A stretch of DNA of 64,000 bases from Berberis thunbergii (GCA_003290165.1 QNQO01001178.1:1-64000), one strand, 5' to 3'; positions 35,990 to 49,185 are shown, numbered from the stretch's first letter. Notes: generated from the letters alone by a model not told the origin. A program made the numbers and translations.

Positions 35990-38900
35990 ATGGAAGAGAC
36001 TTTTGTGCCATTTCAAGGAATCAAGAATGACCTGAAAGCAAGGTTGATGTGCTACAAGCAAGATTGGACTGGTGGCTTCAATGCTGGCTTCAGGTATGTA
36101 GCATTTTGTTTCCATTAATCATGAATTGTTTGTTTATGTGTCATAATTCAAGATATGGTTGATGTTGAACTATATAGAAAATATATGTTTTTATTATAAG
36201 TGTGAATGTTGATGACATTAATTTGGTGTCATGTTACAAATGTTTTCAGAATTTTGGCTCCAACTACGTATATATTTTTCGCCTCAGCCATTCCAGTCAT
36301 CTCTTTTGGTGAACAATTGGAGAGAAATACTGGTAAATCAAATTGACTTGCTCTTGCTATGTTTATTAAATATATAAAGATAGGATTAAAGAGTAGTTTT
36401 CGTAATTCGTATTTTATGATTAGCACGATATGGGCTTTGAATAGTATACTATGTTATCATATGTTTAAGGAAGAAACGAATCACAAAGAGTAAAGGCTAA
36501 ATTATATACAAAGTGAGTTAAAAGTTTATTATATGCGGTCTGGCAGATGGGGTACTGACTGCAGTCCAAACACTGGCATCTACTGCAATTTGTGGGATCA
36601 TACATTCAATTATCGGAGGCCAGCCTTTGTTGATTCTTGGTGTTGCAGAGCCCACTGTACTAATGTACACTTTCATGTTTAACTTTGTTAAAGATAGACC
36701 TGAATTGGGACCAAAGCTCTTCTTGGCATGGTGTGGATGGTATGTGTTCGTATGTATGGTATCTGGAGAAATTTGGTTTTGAAACTTTGGTTTCCGGTTT
36801 TTATTAAGTAGAATGTATGTGTTGTGTGATGGACAGGGTGTGCGTATGGAGTGCAATCTTGTTGTTCTTACTAGCTGTCTTGGGGGCATGCTCTATTATC
36901 AATCGGTTTACTCGTGTGGCAGGAGAACTTTTTGGTATGCTCATCGCCATGCTCTTCATGCAGCAAGCTATAAGAGTAAGAATCATATTTCTTCCATTTC
37001 TCTAATTTATACATTTTCTATGGTGATTATGTTGCTTAATCAACTTACAGTTGATACAGAAGTTAAACGTATGAACTCGGTAATAATTGGTTTTGCAGTG
37101 AATGAGTTGTAACCTTGATCATTTATGGATTACATTTTGTAGGGACTTGTAGATGAGTTTCGCATACCCCAAAGAGATAACCCAAAGTTAACAGAGTTTA
37201 GACCTTCATGGAGGTTTGCAAATGGAATGTTTGCTTTGGTTCTTTCGTTTGGCCTTCTACTGACTTCATTGAGAAGCCGAAAGGCACGGTCATGGCGTTA
37301 TGGATCTGGTAAGCATAATGGATTAATCCGCCTTCAATTGCTTCATCACTCTGCAAAATATGGACTGCAAAAATAACTTAAAGTTGAGCACTGTCTTTAT
37401 AGGCTGGATTAGAGGCTTGATAGCGGATTATGGTGTGCCATTAATGGTTCTGGTTTGGACGGCTGTGTCCTACATACCTACAAACAGTGTTCCACATGGG
37501 ATCCCTCGTCGTCTCTTCAGCCCAAACCCATGGTCACCTGGTGCTTATGAGAATTGGACTGTGATGAAGGTATATCCTTTTGAGCTTTAGCTCTTTAGGT
37601 GGAAATTATGTCACCATGTCTCTTGCATCTGATGATAGACTATTGGTAAATTCCATCTTCAGGACATGCTAAACGTGCCAATATTGTACATATTTGGAGC
37701 TTTTATTCCAGCAACGATGATTGCAGTGCTCTATTACTTTGACCACAGTGTAGCATCTCAACTTGCTCAACAATCAGAGTTCAATTTGAGAAAGCCATCT
37801 TCATTCCATTATGATTTACTTCTTTTAGGATTCTTGGTAAAGAACTTCTCATCTGTTGTTTTCTTTACTTTCTATTATCAATAATCTGTTATAGTGTTTT
37901 TGCTGATCTGTACTTAAATACTGTGGTTGTATGGCAGACCTTAATGTGTGGCCTAATCGGTATTCCTCCAGCAAATGGTGTGATACCACAGTCTCCAATG
38001 CATACAAAGAGTCTAGCTACTCTTAAGCATCAGGTAAACCAACCAACCTTTCTAGTATTGAAACTCAATCAATCAGAAACTTATTTTCAGATTAAAAATA
38101 TAAATCAACTAGAATATACCTTATTAGGTTCTGTCGATTTTATGATAGGGACTGTTTAACCATGTAGAAGTTCTCTTTATTCATGACTTTTTTTTTAATA
38201 ACTCGTATGTGATGTTAATTACTTATTCTGCAGTTGCTACGTAACCGACTTGTGGACACAGCACGCAGATGTATGGGTAAGAATGCAAGCTTGGGACAAG
38301 TGTATGGGAATATGCAAGAAGCTTATCAACAGATGCAGACTCCATTGATCTACCAAGAGTCTTCAGATCGAGTGAGACTATAAATCTCTTGTTCTTCTTC
38401 TTCTTTTATTTTTGAAGATGGCGTGTTCATGATTGAAATATTGAACAAACCAACTCATGACCCAAAGATGTCGGTAATTTTAATTATATAGTTAACATTC
38501 AGGCTATTCTAGCTCAGCTGAACTTTAAAATGGCGAAAGCTAGCTAGTTTGGCATGAATGGTTAGTTTGAGTCAGCAGTGAATCTGCTTATTATGATTCT
38601 GTTTTGACAATAGTATTTACACCAAAATCACTTCAAAGCTCATCATAATCATTGTTATATTGGTTACACCAAGTTTTCCTAGTTTACCAATTACCAATTC
38701 AACTAAATCTATGAATCTCTCGAGCAGGGACTGAAAGAATTAAAGGAATCAACAATTCAATTAGCTTCAAGCAAGGGGAACATTGATGCTCCAGCTGATG
38801 AGACAGTGTTTGATGTTGGGAAAGAAATCGATGATTTGTTGCCTGTTGAGGTGAAAGAGCAGCGACTTAGCAACTTGCTTCAATCTGCTATGGTTGGAAG

Positions 38901-39775
38901 TTGTGTTGCAGCAATGCCTGTTCTTAAAATGATCCCAACATCAGTACTCTGGGGTTACTTCGCCTTTATGGCCATTGAAAGCTTGCCCGGTAACCAATTC
39001 TGGGAAAGGATCCTTTTACTCTTCACCGTTCCAAGTAGAAGATACAAGTGAGCTCTTAGTCCCATTTTTTTCCTCCAGTTACTTTCTTCTTGGTTTCAAT
39101 GGAAATAACATTTTTTTTCTTGCAGAGTGCTTGAGGACTACCATGCTACTTTTGTTGAAACCGTTCCTTTCAAGACAATTGCGACTTTTACACTTTTTCA
39201 GACAGTTTACTTACTATTATGTTTTGGAATTACATGGATTCCGCTCGCTGGGGTTCTCTTTCCATTACTGATCATGTTATTAGTTCCTGTTAGACAATAC
39301 ATACTGCCCAAATTTTTTGAAGGGGCACATCTTCAAGATCTAGATGCAGCCAAGTATGAAGAAGCACCTGCTACATGCTCAAAAGTATCCATTTTAAGCA
39401 CCCTTTAATAACTTTTGTATGATTATCTTCGGTCCTTGATTGCTACATGCTCAAAACTTATGCTACTTGTATGTTTGATGTGTTTCTTAGCAAGAAGCAG
39501 AAGGTCACAGTACTCCTTTTCCAGGGAGTGGAGAGATTTTGGATGAAATTATCACCCGAAGTAGAGGTGAGATTCGTCGTATTTTCAGCCCCAAGGTAAC
39601 AAGCTCAACTTCAACTCCGATGAAGGACCCAAAGAGCATTCAGAGCCCAAGGATCTCTAGAGTATATAGCCCTCGCATAAGTGAACTACGAGGACTAAGT
39701 CCTCAGCTCAGTGGAAGAGGACTGATCAGTCCAAGGAGTGGAGACACAGGACCATCTAAGTTGGTACAGCCTTGA
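35990..39775 (+). CDS. BOR1: Borate exporter, BOR1 type
   Basis: Twelve exons: 35990-36093, 36250-36332, 36547-36739, 36837-36975, 37143-37308, 37403-37569, 37663-37836, 37938-38033, 38234-38371, 38728-39047, 39126-39384 and 39491-39775. All junctions are GT..AG and the joined frame is intact at 707 residues (Arabidopsis BOR1 is 704). BOR proteins are SLC4-like plasma-membrane exporters that load boron into xylem. Visible marks: [15 protein letters not shown] start, [21 protein letters not shown], Asp311 in YYFDHS (needed for transport in AtBOR1), [30 protein letters not shown], and a Ser-rich tail with repeated SPR motifs. Tyr398 and Tyr405 of the endocytic region are kept, but position 373 is His, and the residue matching AtBOR1 Lys590 is Glu (FFEGAH). 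BOR1 and BOR2 cannot be told apart here. Confidence 0.96.
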
Positions 39776-41620
39776 AACTCTTCTTCGAAATATTGGATGT
39801 TTTTATTGCTTTATCCTTATGGTTTCGCTGGGGATTAAAATGCTTGTTTCGTGTTTCTTGTAAGCTTTGGTTTCTTCTTGTGAAATGTAAAAATCGATCA
39901 CCCTGTACTCTCTTCATACAAAGAGCTTGTAAATTACATTTTTTTTCTTTGTATATATATATATATATGTAATAAGCAATTTTGCTTCTTATTTTTGATC
40001 TTCTTGTGAATATATGCATGGGAAATTTTGCTGCACAAAGCATCTTACTTTTGGTGTTTCCTGTTAAACTTTTTTTCTTACACTAAATAAAGATCCTTAC
40101 TTATCGTCGATGCCAAATGACTTTTTTCATCAGTTTTTCCTTGTAAAATATCATTTGTTCAGTCAACATGGCCAAAACAATCTGTGATTTTCATCCCCTT
40201 ACCCCCATTTTATGAAAATCAAAGAGCTGAATCTAGTAAAAGTTTAAAAGGATGAAGAGTCCCGTAAACTTTAGAAAGGTTTCGCGCATTAACATGCCTG
40301 CCTTTGAACAACTTATAGCATCTAGATGATAATTAGCATTTTTCTGAAAAAGGTATATCGCGGTTTGGCAAAATATAAAAAATACCCCGGTGGTGTTTGA
40401 GATAAAATCAACACCTCCAAACGTATTCACTAAACAAAGTCACCTAATGATTTAACTTTGACAAAACATCTTTGTTTGGTAAAAACATTCAATTCAAAAA
40501 AATTTGAAGAAATTTGACAGATTCCACCATCATTATTAATCAACAACCTTACAAGAAATTTGTATTGGTTTTCCACGTAATTCCCTTAACATTTTGAAGC
40601 TACTAATTAAGGGTGCAAAAAAAGTTATTAAAAAAAAACATTTTATCTCATAATACAGGAATATGGAGTCCAATTCATGTGATGAGGGGATTGATTTGAT
40701 TGAGATGTTCTACAATCTATGACCCCAAAAGAAGACACAATGTTTATCGCAGAACTCTTGCAAAAGAGCAACAATGGCATGAAAAACTATTCATGAATTG
40801 AGGTATCTGTCAACTTTTTCCTCTTTTATTTGCAGTCGTAAAGCAATACAAACGAAAAGAAGGGACTAATAATTCCTTCACAATTATTCATATGGTTCGA
40901 TATGATAGAATCATAAAGTCATAGAGCTTACCACTTAATACAGTGCCGCGTCACGGGTTGAGCGGTACAACCAAAAGGCAAGGGGAGCTGTAGGTGCTGT
41001 TCTTGCATTCTGAACAGAAATTATTCACGATGTGTAGTTTTCATACCATTGACCAAGTTCTTAGTGGGAACATTCCTAATATCACTCTCAATTTGATTTC
41101 CAGTATCTATATTCTAGCTTGTGGCCATGATAAGTCCGCTCGAATGGAGACATCTGAAAGTATAGCTAACATCACTGAAGTTGAGCGGCGTTAGTTGACC
41201 TCATCAAGTGCGCTTCTTTTGCTTTAGATGCCATCATGATCTCGGCAGGAAAAAGGTTTGGTTGTAATGCAATCATAGTCGCAGCTAGAAAAGTTCAAGC
41301 AAATCGTGACTACACATTCAAGTGCAGACTTGGTATGTTACATTTCTTCTCAGACACATAGCTTATATTCTGTGAACATAACTAAACCTGCAACTGAAAT
41401 AAATATTGAAGTACATAACCTTCAAATTTTCACAAGTAATAACGCAAAACTGAACCAGATCAAGAACAAGTATATTTCTCGACAAAAAGACCTTACCATC
41501 TTTAACAATCTTTGGATCTTTAGCAATTAAAGTGAAAGTCTCAACTTGCTTATCACATATAAACTATCCAAACTAACAAATGAGCAAGGGATGGAGGCAT
41601 GGAGCTGCTAAATATACAGT
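39776..41620. other. Intergenic region between convergent BOR and LYR genes
   Basis: BOR (+) and the LYR gene (-) converge here. The first 300 bp are a T-rich likely BOR 3' UTR with a TA microsatellite (39953-39968). No further gene is recognised; a 66-residue frame at 40994-41194 has no known domain. Confidence 0.4.
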
Positions 41621-44600
41621 TCAAGAACTACTGAATTTGCGACCAGACAACTTCTCCGACTCATAGAGGATGTGATTTATAAGTCCTCTGGCAGCACTGC
41701 ACAAATAAACGAATTCAGGTAAAATGATGCAATTTATCTTCATCAATTAGAAAATCAAATGAATGAAAAGATTAAAAAGGTACATGACATACTCTAAAGT
41801 TAAAACATGTTTCGACCTCTATGATCTACAAATACACTTGATATACAAGGGTTTTTGTGATCCACCATGTGGGTACATGTAATCCATGGTCATAATGAAG
41901 TGAGATGTTCTGATATCTGTCATGACTTCATTGCCAATATTCCTATCGACCTACAAATTGGTGGATGATTTCAACTCCCATTCAATATCATATGAATCAA
42001 TTTTAATACAAGTCTTGAGAAATTCAAGATGCATTATGAACTATTTTGGTCCAAATCATCTTCCAAATATGATACATTTTAATTTCTAGGAATGATCTAA
42101 TGCATAAACTTAAGACGTGCCTTAGACACATGGGTCACTTTGGATATGCATCATATATGACCCAACAATGACATCGGGTCACTTTTAAACCAATGTCCAA
42201 CCAAAATAGTCATGTGCTCCAGGGGAGGAGCACACCTTCCTTCAAAAGGATAGGCTAAGTTCTTATTCAATCATCTTCATATAAATGTACCAACTGGTAA
42301 CCCGAGACATCAGAGGGCGAAGCAACATAGCAACTGTAAGAAGGTGAACTGTAACTTACTCATCCTTCAATTTCTGGATCTTCTCCAGATCTTTCTCATG
42401 CATATGTTTCTTAAATTGTTGTCTCACCATATCGACTACGAGCTCAGTATTATTTTGCTGCATATTTCAAAAAACAAATTCCATTTTATGATCCTTCCTT
42501 CTAGTTGAGAACAAAAGGATAGGCAATGCCTAGTCATAAGACCGAGATTCACAACTGATTTTTCCATTAGATAGGAGTTAAAATTAAAAATAATTATTAG
42601 ATATTGGTTATTGGTTATTGTGAAAATAAAAATCCTTCAAGGTAAAAGTTGAAGCATGTGTAAGAGCAAAAAAGTAAGCACCTGCACCAAAATTTCAAAA
42701 AGAGAACTGAAAATTTTAGAACCCCCCACCAAAAGAAAAAACACACTCCCTCTTTAAGCACCTACTCTCTCTCTCTCTAAACACCTGGCCAAGGTTTGCT
42801 ACATATATCAAAACCATTTTGTTAGTTTGTCAGTAGAAGCTCGACAAGGGGATAGGGCAGCAGATCTTGTTTATGCATTTTGTTGATGAAAATGAACTAG
42901 AAAGATCATTCACAAATTCAGTTTGAGAGACCAGTCATGCAACAAGAGTCAAAGTCTCAATCAAAAGTCAACTGAAACTAGGGAAGAGGAATGATGAAAC
43001 ATCCCAAAATCTTTTTTTTATTCGTCTCCAATACACTTAAGTAGGAATTCTTTTCAGAGAGGTGGACAATTGCAAAAAGTGACTTATTCAAGTGAATGAG
43101 TCATGTCATCAAATGGAGACCTTAACCACAAGAAGCTAACTGAGTTTGGTCCAAGCATGGAAAGGTGCAAACTAGGGTTGAGCTCAGTCCGAGTAACTGG
43201 CCCGAGAACTGGATCGGCCTTTTAAAGACCGAATTTTTAAGGACCGAGCCCGGACCGGGTGAGACCGGTTAACCAAGGCCCGGGTAACTGAAATTTCGGG
43301 CAGGGTAGAGCCGATCTCGGTCCAATCCCCATTTTAGCCCTTTTTATTTATTTTTTGTTATTTCATTTGACTTATCCAGTTCAACACAAATTGATATCAA
43401 CAAAACATAAATAAACTTAAACTCCTATGAAGAAGAAGAATGTTATCAAATTCCACACAAATTATTAACAAAACATTAAAAAAAAAAAAAATTTAACACC
43501 TATAAAGAAGAAGATGATCACTTGATGAATGGATTTCGACTTTGAGTTCGTTTTGTGAGAGGCATGAAAAACACAAGAGAGGGAAATAGGATCTGTCACT
43601 ACGTCAATTTTGATAGGCGTGCGAAAAGAAAAAAATTTGAAGCTTCGATTTTGCGATGCAAGAGAAAATAACAAGAAGAGAGTAGCTATGTCTGCGGCTA
43701 TGCTTTTGCATGAAGAGAAAATCAGAGTTGAGGTTGAGGAAGTGAGGAATTTAGGCATGGTTATATCTGCCGGTGCAAGCTTTAAGAGAGAGGAACCTGC
43801 GATAAGAAGAATGTTGCAAATAAGTACAACTTGTGTGTGAGTTCGGTTTTCTTTAAAATACCCAAGTCGGGTCGATTAACCGGTGGGTGATTTTCTGGTC
43901 TAAAATACCCAACCCTAGTGCAAACACCCACATTCAAAGTGAGACACTGAAATCATTTGTGAAGCTTCTTGATGATAATGATGAGAGGAAGCAGGACAGA
44001 AGAATCAGTCAATGATACTCATGATGATAATAGGCACATTAAGGGATATCGCAGATATCATACACCCTTATTGCTACTTGTAAACTTCAGAGACTACATA
44101 CAACTTATTGTTAATATTTACCTAGTAATAATCCATACTGATAGTGTTTAAATAACATTAATTATGAAGATATACACGAATATAACCATTTGGGCAGGAA
44201 AAGGGAGGGGGAGGTTAGCTTACAGTGTCAAGCACACACCTAGGGATTGACAACATAGGCTCACTTTTTCAAAACTTACACCAACTCATACCAAACATAA
44301 ATGCCCTTTTTCACTGTGACATATTCCCTCAGTGTGGCTTACACTTTTTTCTGAATTGTATTCAAAGAATATTACCGAGGACCATGATGTAAAGAAAGAC
44401 GAATATAATCAACCACCATGACCAGCAGTAGGGACCTGGTTGGTTCTACCAATACTGTTCCTAAGATGTCTAACTATGAGAATCAAATCCTCCTTTAAGT
44501 TGGAAACTCTAAAGACGAACACAATAGCTATGTTTCAAAAAACGAATCATGTTTTCCACACCTTAACCATCCTACCAAACATACCAAACTCTACAAGATT

Positions 44601-45285
44601 CTTATACCAGATTATATGTTCCTTAGATGCTTAAGTATGACTATGGCTTTATTTGGATTTAATATGGTGATTTGTTTGTTGTTATTCTCAATCATGGTTA
44701 TGTCTCCTCATTCCGATTCATCTATATTTTTATGTTTTCATTGCAAGATAATCTCAACAAATGTACATATTTAGGCTCTTGAGCATTGTGTGTTTGACAA
44801 TTGAATATAAATGATGCAAATTAGAAGACAGACCACTATCCATATACTTGAATTTAAATTCATGATTCATTCTACATGGTGAGGAAACGGGCGAGGGGAG
44901 GGAGGTGGCGGGGTGGGGATCGTTCACCTCCCTCAGGATGTGTGCCGTCAATTCTTGTGCGCGTATCCCAAGGGAGGTGAACGGTCCCCACCCCGCCACC
45001 TCCCTCCCCTCGCTCGTTTCCTCGCCATTTAGAATTTCTCTAAATTCATATAAGAAATGAATAAACAAATGACAAATGACAAAAAACAGAATTTCTTACC
45101 CGATGACCAATAAATTTAGCCCTTCTAAGACACTCGCGGTATAGCTGCAAAAACACCATTCAAGATATCAACCAATATACATAGAACTTATTTATTTTTT
45201 AGGTAATAATGCCAATGAATATGAGACTCACTCTGGTCGCATTGTTGGCGAGTTCAGGAGGCAATGCTGTCTGCAGAGAAGGCAT
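41621..45285 (-). CDS. LYR-motif (complex I LYR-like) small protein
   Basis: Four coding exons on the minus strand, 45285-45232, 45144-45100, 42457-42360 and 41696-41621, join in frame to 90 residues. Exon 1 gives MPSLQTALPPELANNATR. Exon 2 gives LYRECLRRAKFIGHR, the diagnostic LYR tripeptide and following basic helix. Exon 3 gives TELVVDMVRQQFKKHM and exon 4 ends NHILYESEKLSGRKFSSS. LYR proteins are mitochondrial accessory subunits or Fe-S cluster assembly adaptors that dock with acyl carrier protein; which partner this one serves is not visible. The exons are too short for ordinary open-frame detection. Intron 2 (2.6 kb) carries a hAT element and a MULE MITE, and all splice signals are intact. 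Confidence 0.88.
43173..43917. mobile_element. hAT-like element, 745 bp
   Basis: Ends TAGGGTTG and its inverse CAACCCTA are flanked by an exact 8-bp duplication GTGCAAAC (43165-43172, 43918-43925), the hAT signature. Subterminal DNA is rich in CCGG/GACCGG motifs (43195-43320, 43850-43900). The small open frame at 43610-43840 is not recognised and no transposase is visible. It is inserted in intron 2 of the LYR gene. Confidence 0.82.
44864..45040. mobile_element. MULE-type foldback MITE (family A), best copy
   Basis: 177 bp with an exact 9-bp target duplication TAAATTCAT (44855-44863, 45041-45049). The two halves are nearly perfect inverted repeats of about 65 bp (GGCGAGGGGAGGGAGGTGGC type), strikingly GC-rich against AT-rich surroundings, with a short loop near 44935-44970. 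The RNA would fold into a long hairpin. It lies in LYR intron 2, close to exon 2. Confidence 0.88.
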
Positions 45286-45629
45286 TTTTCAATCCTAAAT
45301 TTTTCCTAATATGCAAAACATACAAAGCTCGTTTATTTACTAATACCAAAATATTACCTTTAAAACATACAAAAAACATCAGAAACCTAAAAAGTTGCAT
45401 TGAAAATCAATCAAGAAAACAATCACATTTTATAGCAAACCCCACCATATATTATACTCTCTTAAGTCCTGATTACACATGATGACCAAGAAAACCTAAT
45501 TTAATGCAATTAGTTCATTGATGCATTTATTCAAACAATTGGAGGGCAAGATAAGATAACCCTACAAAAAGACCAAATAAAAACTTCAACTGAACCCAGA
45601 AATCAACATAGATACAAGAGAGGGACGAA

Positions 45630-45744
45630 CCTTGAAGAAAAGAGGATGGATGGAGACCGAAGAAGACGAACAATCGATCGATGAGATCGACTGAGGGTTC
45701 TTCGTTGAACAGTGAGTGAGTGCGACGTGGCAGATTTATATAAC
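45630..45744 (-). promoter_or_regulatory. Likely promoter and 5' UTR exon of the LYR gene
   Basis: Minus-strand GTTATATAAAT (45744-45735) is a TATA box. The following leader (CACTCACTCACTG, then CCATCCATCCTC) ends in TTCTTCAAG/GTTCG near 45630, a possible splice donor for a 5' UTR intron reaching the first coding exon. This is inferred from signals only. Confidence 0.5.
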
Positions 45745-45749
45745 TCAAA

Positions 45750-46300
45750 ACTAGAACCGATTTGTAGTTGGTGTTAGTGGGTTACGATTTTGTTAAGTGA
45801 ATGTGGAGTTTTACGAAACTGGAACCATTTATGGTAGTTCCTTATTATGGGTTCAATCAATCTTGAAGTTCTTGTATAGACACTCTGAAAATTAGTCAGA
45901 GACGCCACATAAAGTTATGCCGAAATTCAAAACGCAATTCATGCATCACGTACTACATTAAAAAATAAATTGCTATGCGCATGGGCGATGTCCCATCTCA
46001 TAGATAATAAAATACAAATATGCATAAAATCGCAAACCCTTCGCAAGTTCACCTCTCCGCCTTCTCAATTGCCCAAAATGATTTTGACAAAGATTAATTT
46101 TCTCCAATCTCTTCCAATCGCACAAGACGATCTCAACGGAGATTAATTTCTCTAATCACACAATAAGATTTCGATTAGACATAGATTGATTTATGGAGGT
46201 GGTCTTACTCTCTCTCTTGCTTGTTTGCTCCTCATCGACACTCTTCAGTCTTTACAGTAACATGCTTCAGCTAAGCAATTAGACGGTAACATTCTTAATA
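45750..46300. other. Gene-free spacer
   Basis: Upstream of the LYR gene; nothing supported. Confidence 0.4.
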
Positions 46301-46302
46301 TT

Positions 46303-46495
46303 AACAGTTGTCCACCAATTGAAGCTCAATTCATCGGACATCAACTCTCCTTTTAAGAGGTCGCAGGTTCGAAACTCATCAGTTAAGATTTTGTGAGTTT
46401 TCACCTGATTATTAGAAGCACATGTGATTCGCCGTGGATAAGTCGTCTTCATGCAAGGTGGAGACAACGGACCGGAGTGAAAGCAAGTCTCCCTA
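46303..46495 (+). mobile_element. SINE-like tRNA-derived fragment
   Basis: GGTCGCAGGTTCGAAACTC (46359-46377) contains a B-box match (GGTTCGAAACT), preceded by a weak A-box-like GAAGCTCAATTCATCGGA about 40 bp upstream, the arrangement of a tRNA-derived pol III promoter. No tRNA cloverleaf is supported, and the tail is not a clean A run. Low confidence. Confidence 0.35.
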
Positions 46496-47771
46496 CGAGA
46501 TAGAGACGACGAGGATATTAAGTGGCAACAATATTGTAGCCTTTGGGCCTGATTTGATAAATCCTATAGGGTCAGTTATCTAGCTTTGGGCATGGATTAC
46601 AACGCAGAGAATATTAAGTGGCAGCAATATTGTAGCATTCAGATCTGATTTGGTAAACCCTATGAACATGATGAGAATTCGCAGAAAGTTTTTACTAAAA
46701 TTCAATGTGCAACAACATTGACACATAAAATATGTTTATCTTGTACTACTTTTGAAATTTTGTTTTAATCATATTTATTTATTTTAAGAATTAAACTATC
46801 TGTGATTTATTTTTTTGCCCCCCTTTGTCTACAATCCTGGCTCTGTCCCTGACTATGCGTGTTTTCTTTTAAGGTCTCTTTTTTGAAATATTTGAAAAAT
46901 TGTCGATTTGATGCATGAAAATATTAGAATCATTGGTGCGAGTCGATAAATGAGCCATTATATTGTGTTCCCCATCGCTTTGTTGTTTTTTTAAAAGCTT
47001 GTTTTAACACTATTTCTCAAGATATGTAATTAGATGTACATCATGATAAACAATCTTTGTTTGTGTTTTAAAGACTATCCGCAAGCAGGTGATTTTGAAT
47101 GATGGGCGCTAGCATGTGTTGTGTTCAAGGTGAGCTTTCACTCGCTTTGCTCAAGGTGGTCTTGAATAATGGGCGCTAGCGGTTGGACTTGTTGTCTGAA
47201 TAAGAGAATTTTTTGTCTTTCATTGAACAAAAAACCTTCATTGTCCTTCTTCCAAACCGACATCAACACTCTCCCTTTCTCGGCAACTCACCATCGTTGC
47301 ATCCATCTTCAAAATCTTACGAATCAAGAACTAAGAAAACTCAAATTACCTTTTGAAAATAGATCGGGTATAACATGAAACATTCGGTAAAATGGATCCT
47401 GCAAGTGTTTAGCACCCAAACTTAACATAACTCATAAAATTGAAAATAAAAGCATTGTTTGCACGCGTAGCGTACATCTACGACCAGTGATAATAATAAT
47501 AATAATAAATCAACAAGATTATCTATTCATTCATAAAAATCTCCTCAATACATACATATTTGATTACATATTTCATATAGTACAGTCACATAATTACATG
47601 AGCCCTACACAATCTCAATGATTTTCCCGAATATCTTCACACAAATCATACATCGATCACATGAGTTCAACAAGGAAGCTAGCAAAGCTAATAATATCAC
47701 TCACGGGAAGAACCCAAATTCTAGAGAGCCACCCTCCATCATCCTAGGGATGCTTATAATCTCCAAATTAA
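46496..47771. other. Repeat-bearing spacer
   Basis: ATATTAAGTGGCARCAATATTGTAGC recurs 96 bp apart (46513, 46609) and ATGGGCGCTAGC recurs at 47101 and 47169. A hAT-like right end (AATCCTGGCTCTGTCCCTG) lies near 46837-46855. No gene recognised. Confidence 0.45.
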
Positions 47772-48127
47772 TTAGAGTGAGAGATTAAGATTTAATCTTT
47801 CTTCTTTATCACCATCTTCGTTAATTTCCATTGCTTCTTCTTCTTCTTCTTCCTTCCTAGTAGTATCTCCAATTCGTACATCTCCGTCGGAAAGTTCATT
47901 ATGACCAAGGAAATCCTCCCATTTGAATGATGGTACCAACACCGATGTTTTTCTATTTTCTTCATCTTCTCCTCAAGTGGTTTGGCTTTTTTTATTTGTA
48001 AAGACTCGCGTATATATCGAATGTTTCTGATCAATGCATAAAATTTCTCTATCTTCTTATCCTCCTCTTCATCTTCATCTTCATCTTCCTCCTCCTTCCT
48101 TAATGCATCTTTTCTCACTTCTTCCAT
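47772..48127 (-). pseudogene. NIMIN-like gene, frame-split
   Basis: From the ATG at 48127 the minus strand gives a short basic start, an acidic run and KKIEKFYALIRNIRYIRES, the conserved central helix of NPR1/NIM1-interacting proteins. The frame then runs off in a basic tail and stops at 47792. In the -1 frame the sequence continues with LVPSFKWEDFLGH (the family's FEWEDF box) and ends in the EAR repressor motif LNLNLSL and TAA at 47772. One extra A in the run near 47952 would restore a single protein of about 118 residues. The change may be real loss or a homopolymer error. Confidence 0.78.
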
Positions 48128-49031
48128 ATTTTGTGACGATGAATCAATACAAATTTCATTGATCTCCCATTACTTTTGTACAAGAAAAAGAAAAGGCTCT
48201 TGTTTGTTGCTTTTTCGCTATGCCTTGTTTCACAATTGTGGTTATTATTATAAGCTTATGGTCTCATGTTAATTAGTGGTGGGGTTTACATTATTTACTA
48301 AATTAACCTACCAACTAACCCCTACCAACCACATGTATTGTCTAGCTTATGGTGGGTATTTGTGTAATTTCATTCAATAAATCGTAATCTTTGCTCAGCA
48401 TTGATGCGTCACTAGAAATATTGCTTGCGCAAGCTTATATAATTTTGATCAATATAATCATCACTACTTTATTTTAGTAGTAACTAGTAATCATGCAAAG
48501 TAGACTTCCGAATAATTAATATAGGCCTAGGCTGGATGAAATTACAAGTCTAGGGTTCAAATTCAGTCGGTGGCATGTGAGGTGGGAGGGTTAGGAGATT
48601 TTATAAAAAATTAAAAACAAAATTTATCCTTTAACGACAAAATACTTGGCCCCAACATTAACTCGGAAAACGAAAAATCACAATCCTTGGCCCCAACATA
48701 GGATTCACTGGTATTTTATCCTTCTCTGTTTTCTTCATGTGAGGTTTTTTTTTCTCAACTCTTACCACTGCATCCAATGGTGCTCTTGTGGTCAGTAAGT
48801 ACGCACTACACCTAAAACCTCATGTAACCAATACGAGTAAGAGATGGTTTTTTTCACGAAACTACTCTTTTGAATGGTATTAGCACATTCTTGTGGAATT
48901 ATACAGACTTTGTAAGAATTTTTGGTTTCAAAATCGACCAATTTGACAACGAATCATATGTCAAAATCTTGACCAGTGCTTTGATCAGTCCCATTTGGCC
49001 AAGTCACAAATTAAGGCATTGAATTTGGCTT
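48128..49031. other. Spacer upstream of the NIMIN-like gene
   Basis: Holds a TGACG motif at 48134-48138 just upstream of the NIMIN-like start. A SINE-like B-box (GGGTTCAAATTC) near 48553 is weak. No gene. Confidence 0.35.
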
Positions 49032-49185
49032 CAATTTGACTAATTGGCTTGTCTAATTGGCGAGTAAACGAGCAAGGGATGGAGGTCCAACCCTCCATCT
49101 CCTTTGAAATGCGCAAAGACTTACATCTCGAGAGGATGAATGACTCCCTCCCCGGTTTCCTCGCCAATTAGAATTCCCCTTAATC
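49032..49185. mobile_element. MULE-type foldback MITE (family A), diverged copy
   Basis: TCTAATTGGCGAGTAAACGAGC at the left and the inverse GTTTCCTCGCCAATTAGA at the right mark the termini. The middle shows the same GGTCCAACCC/CTCC hairpin layout as 44864. No clear 9-bp duplication remains. Confidence 0.65.

Noticed and set aside
36518..36986. Minus-strand frames opposite BOR exons 3 and 4
   Set aside because: They are antisense shadows of well-supported coding exons.
43610..43840. 76-residue frame inside the hAT element
   Set aside because: No similarity to hAT transposase (no BED finger or dimerisation motif); left as non-coding.
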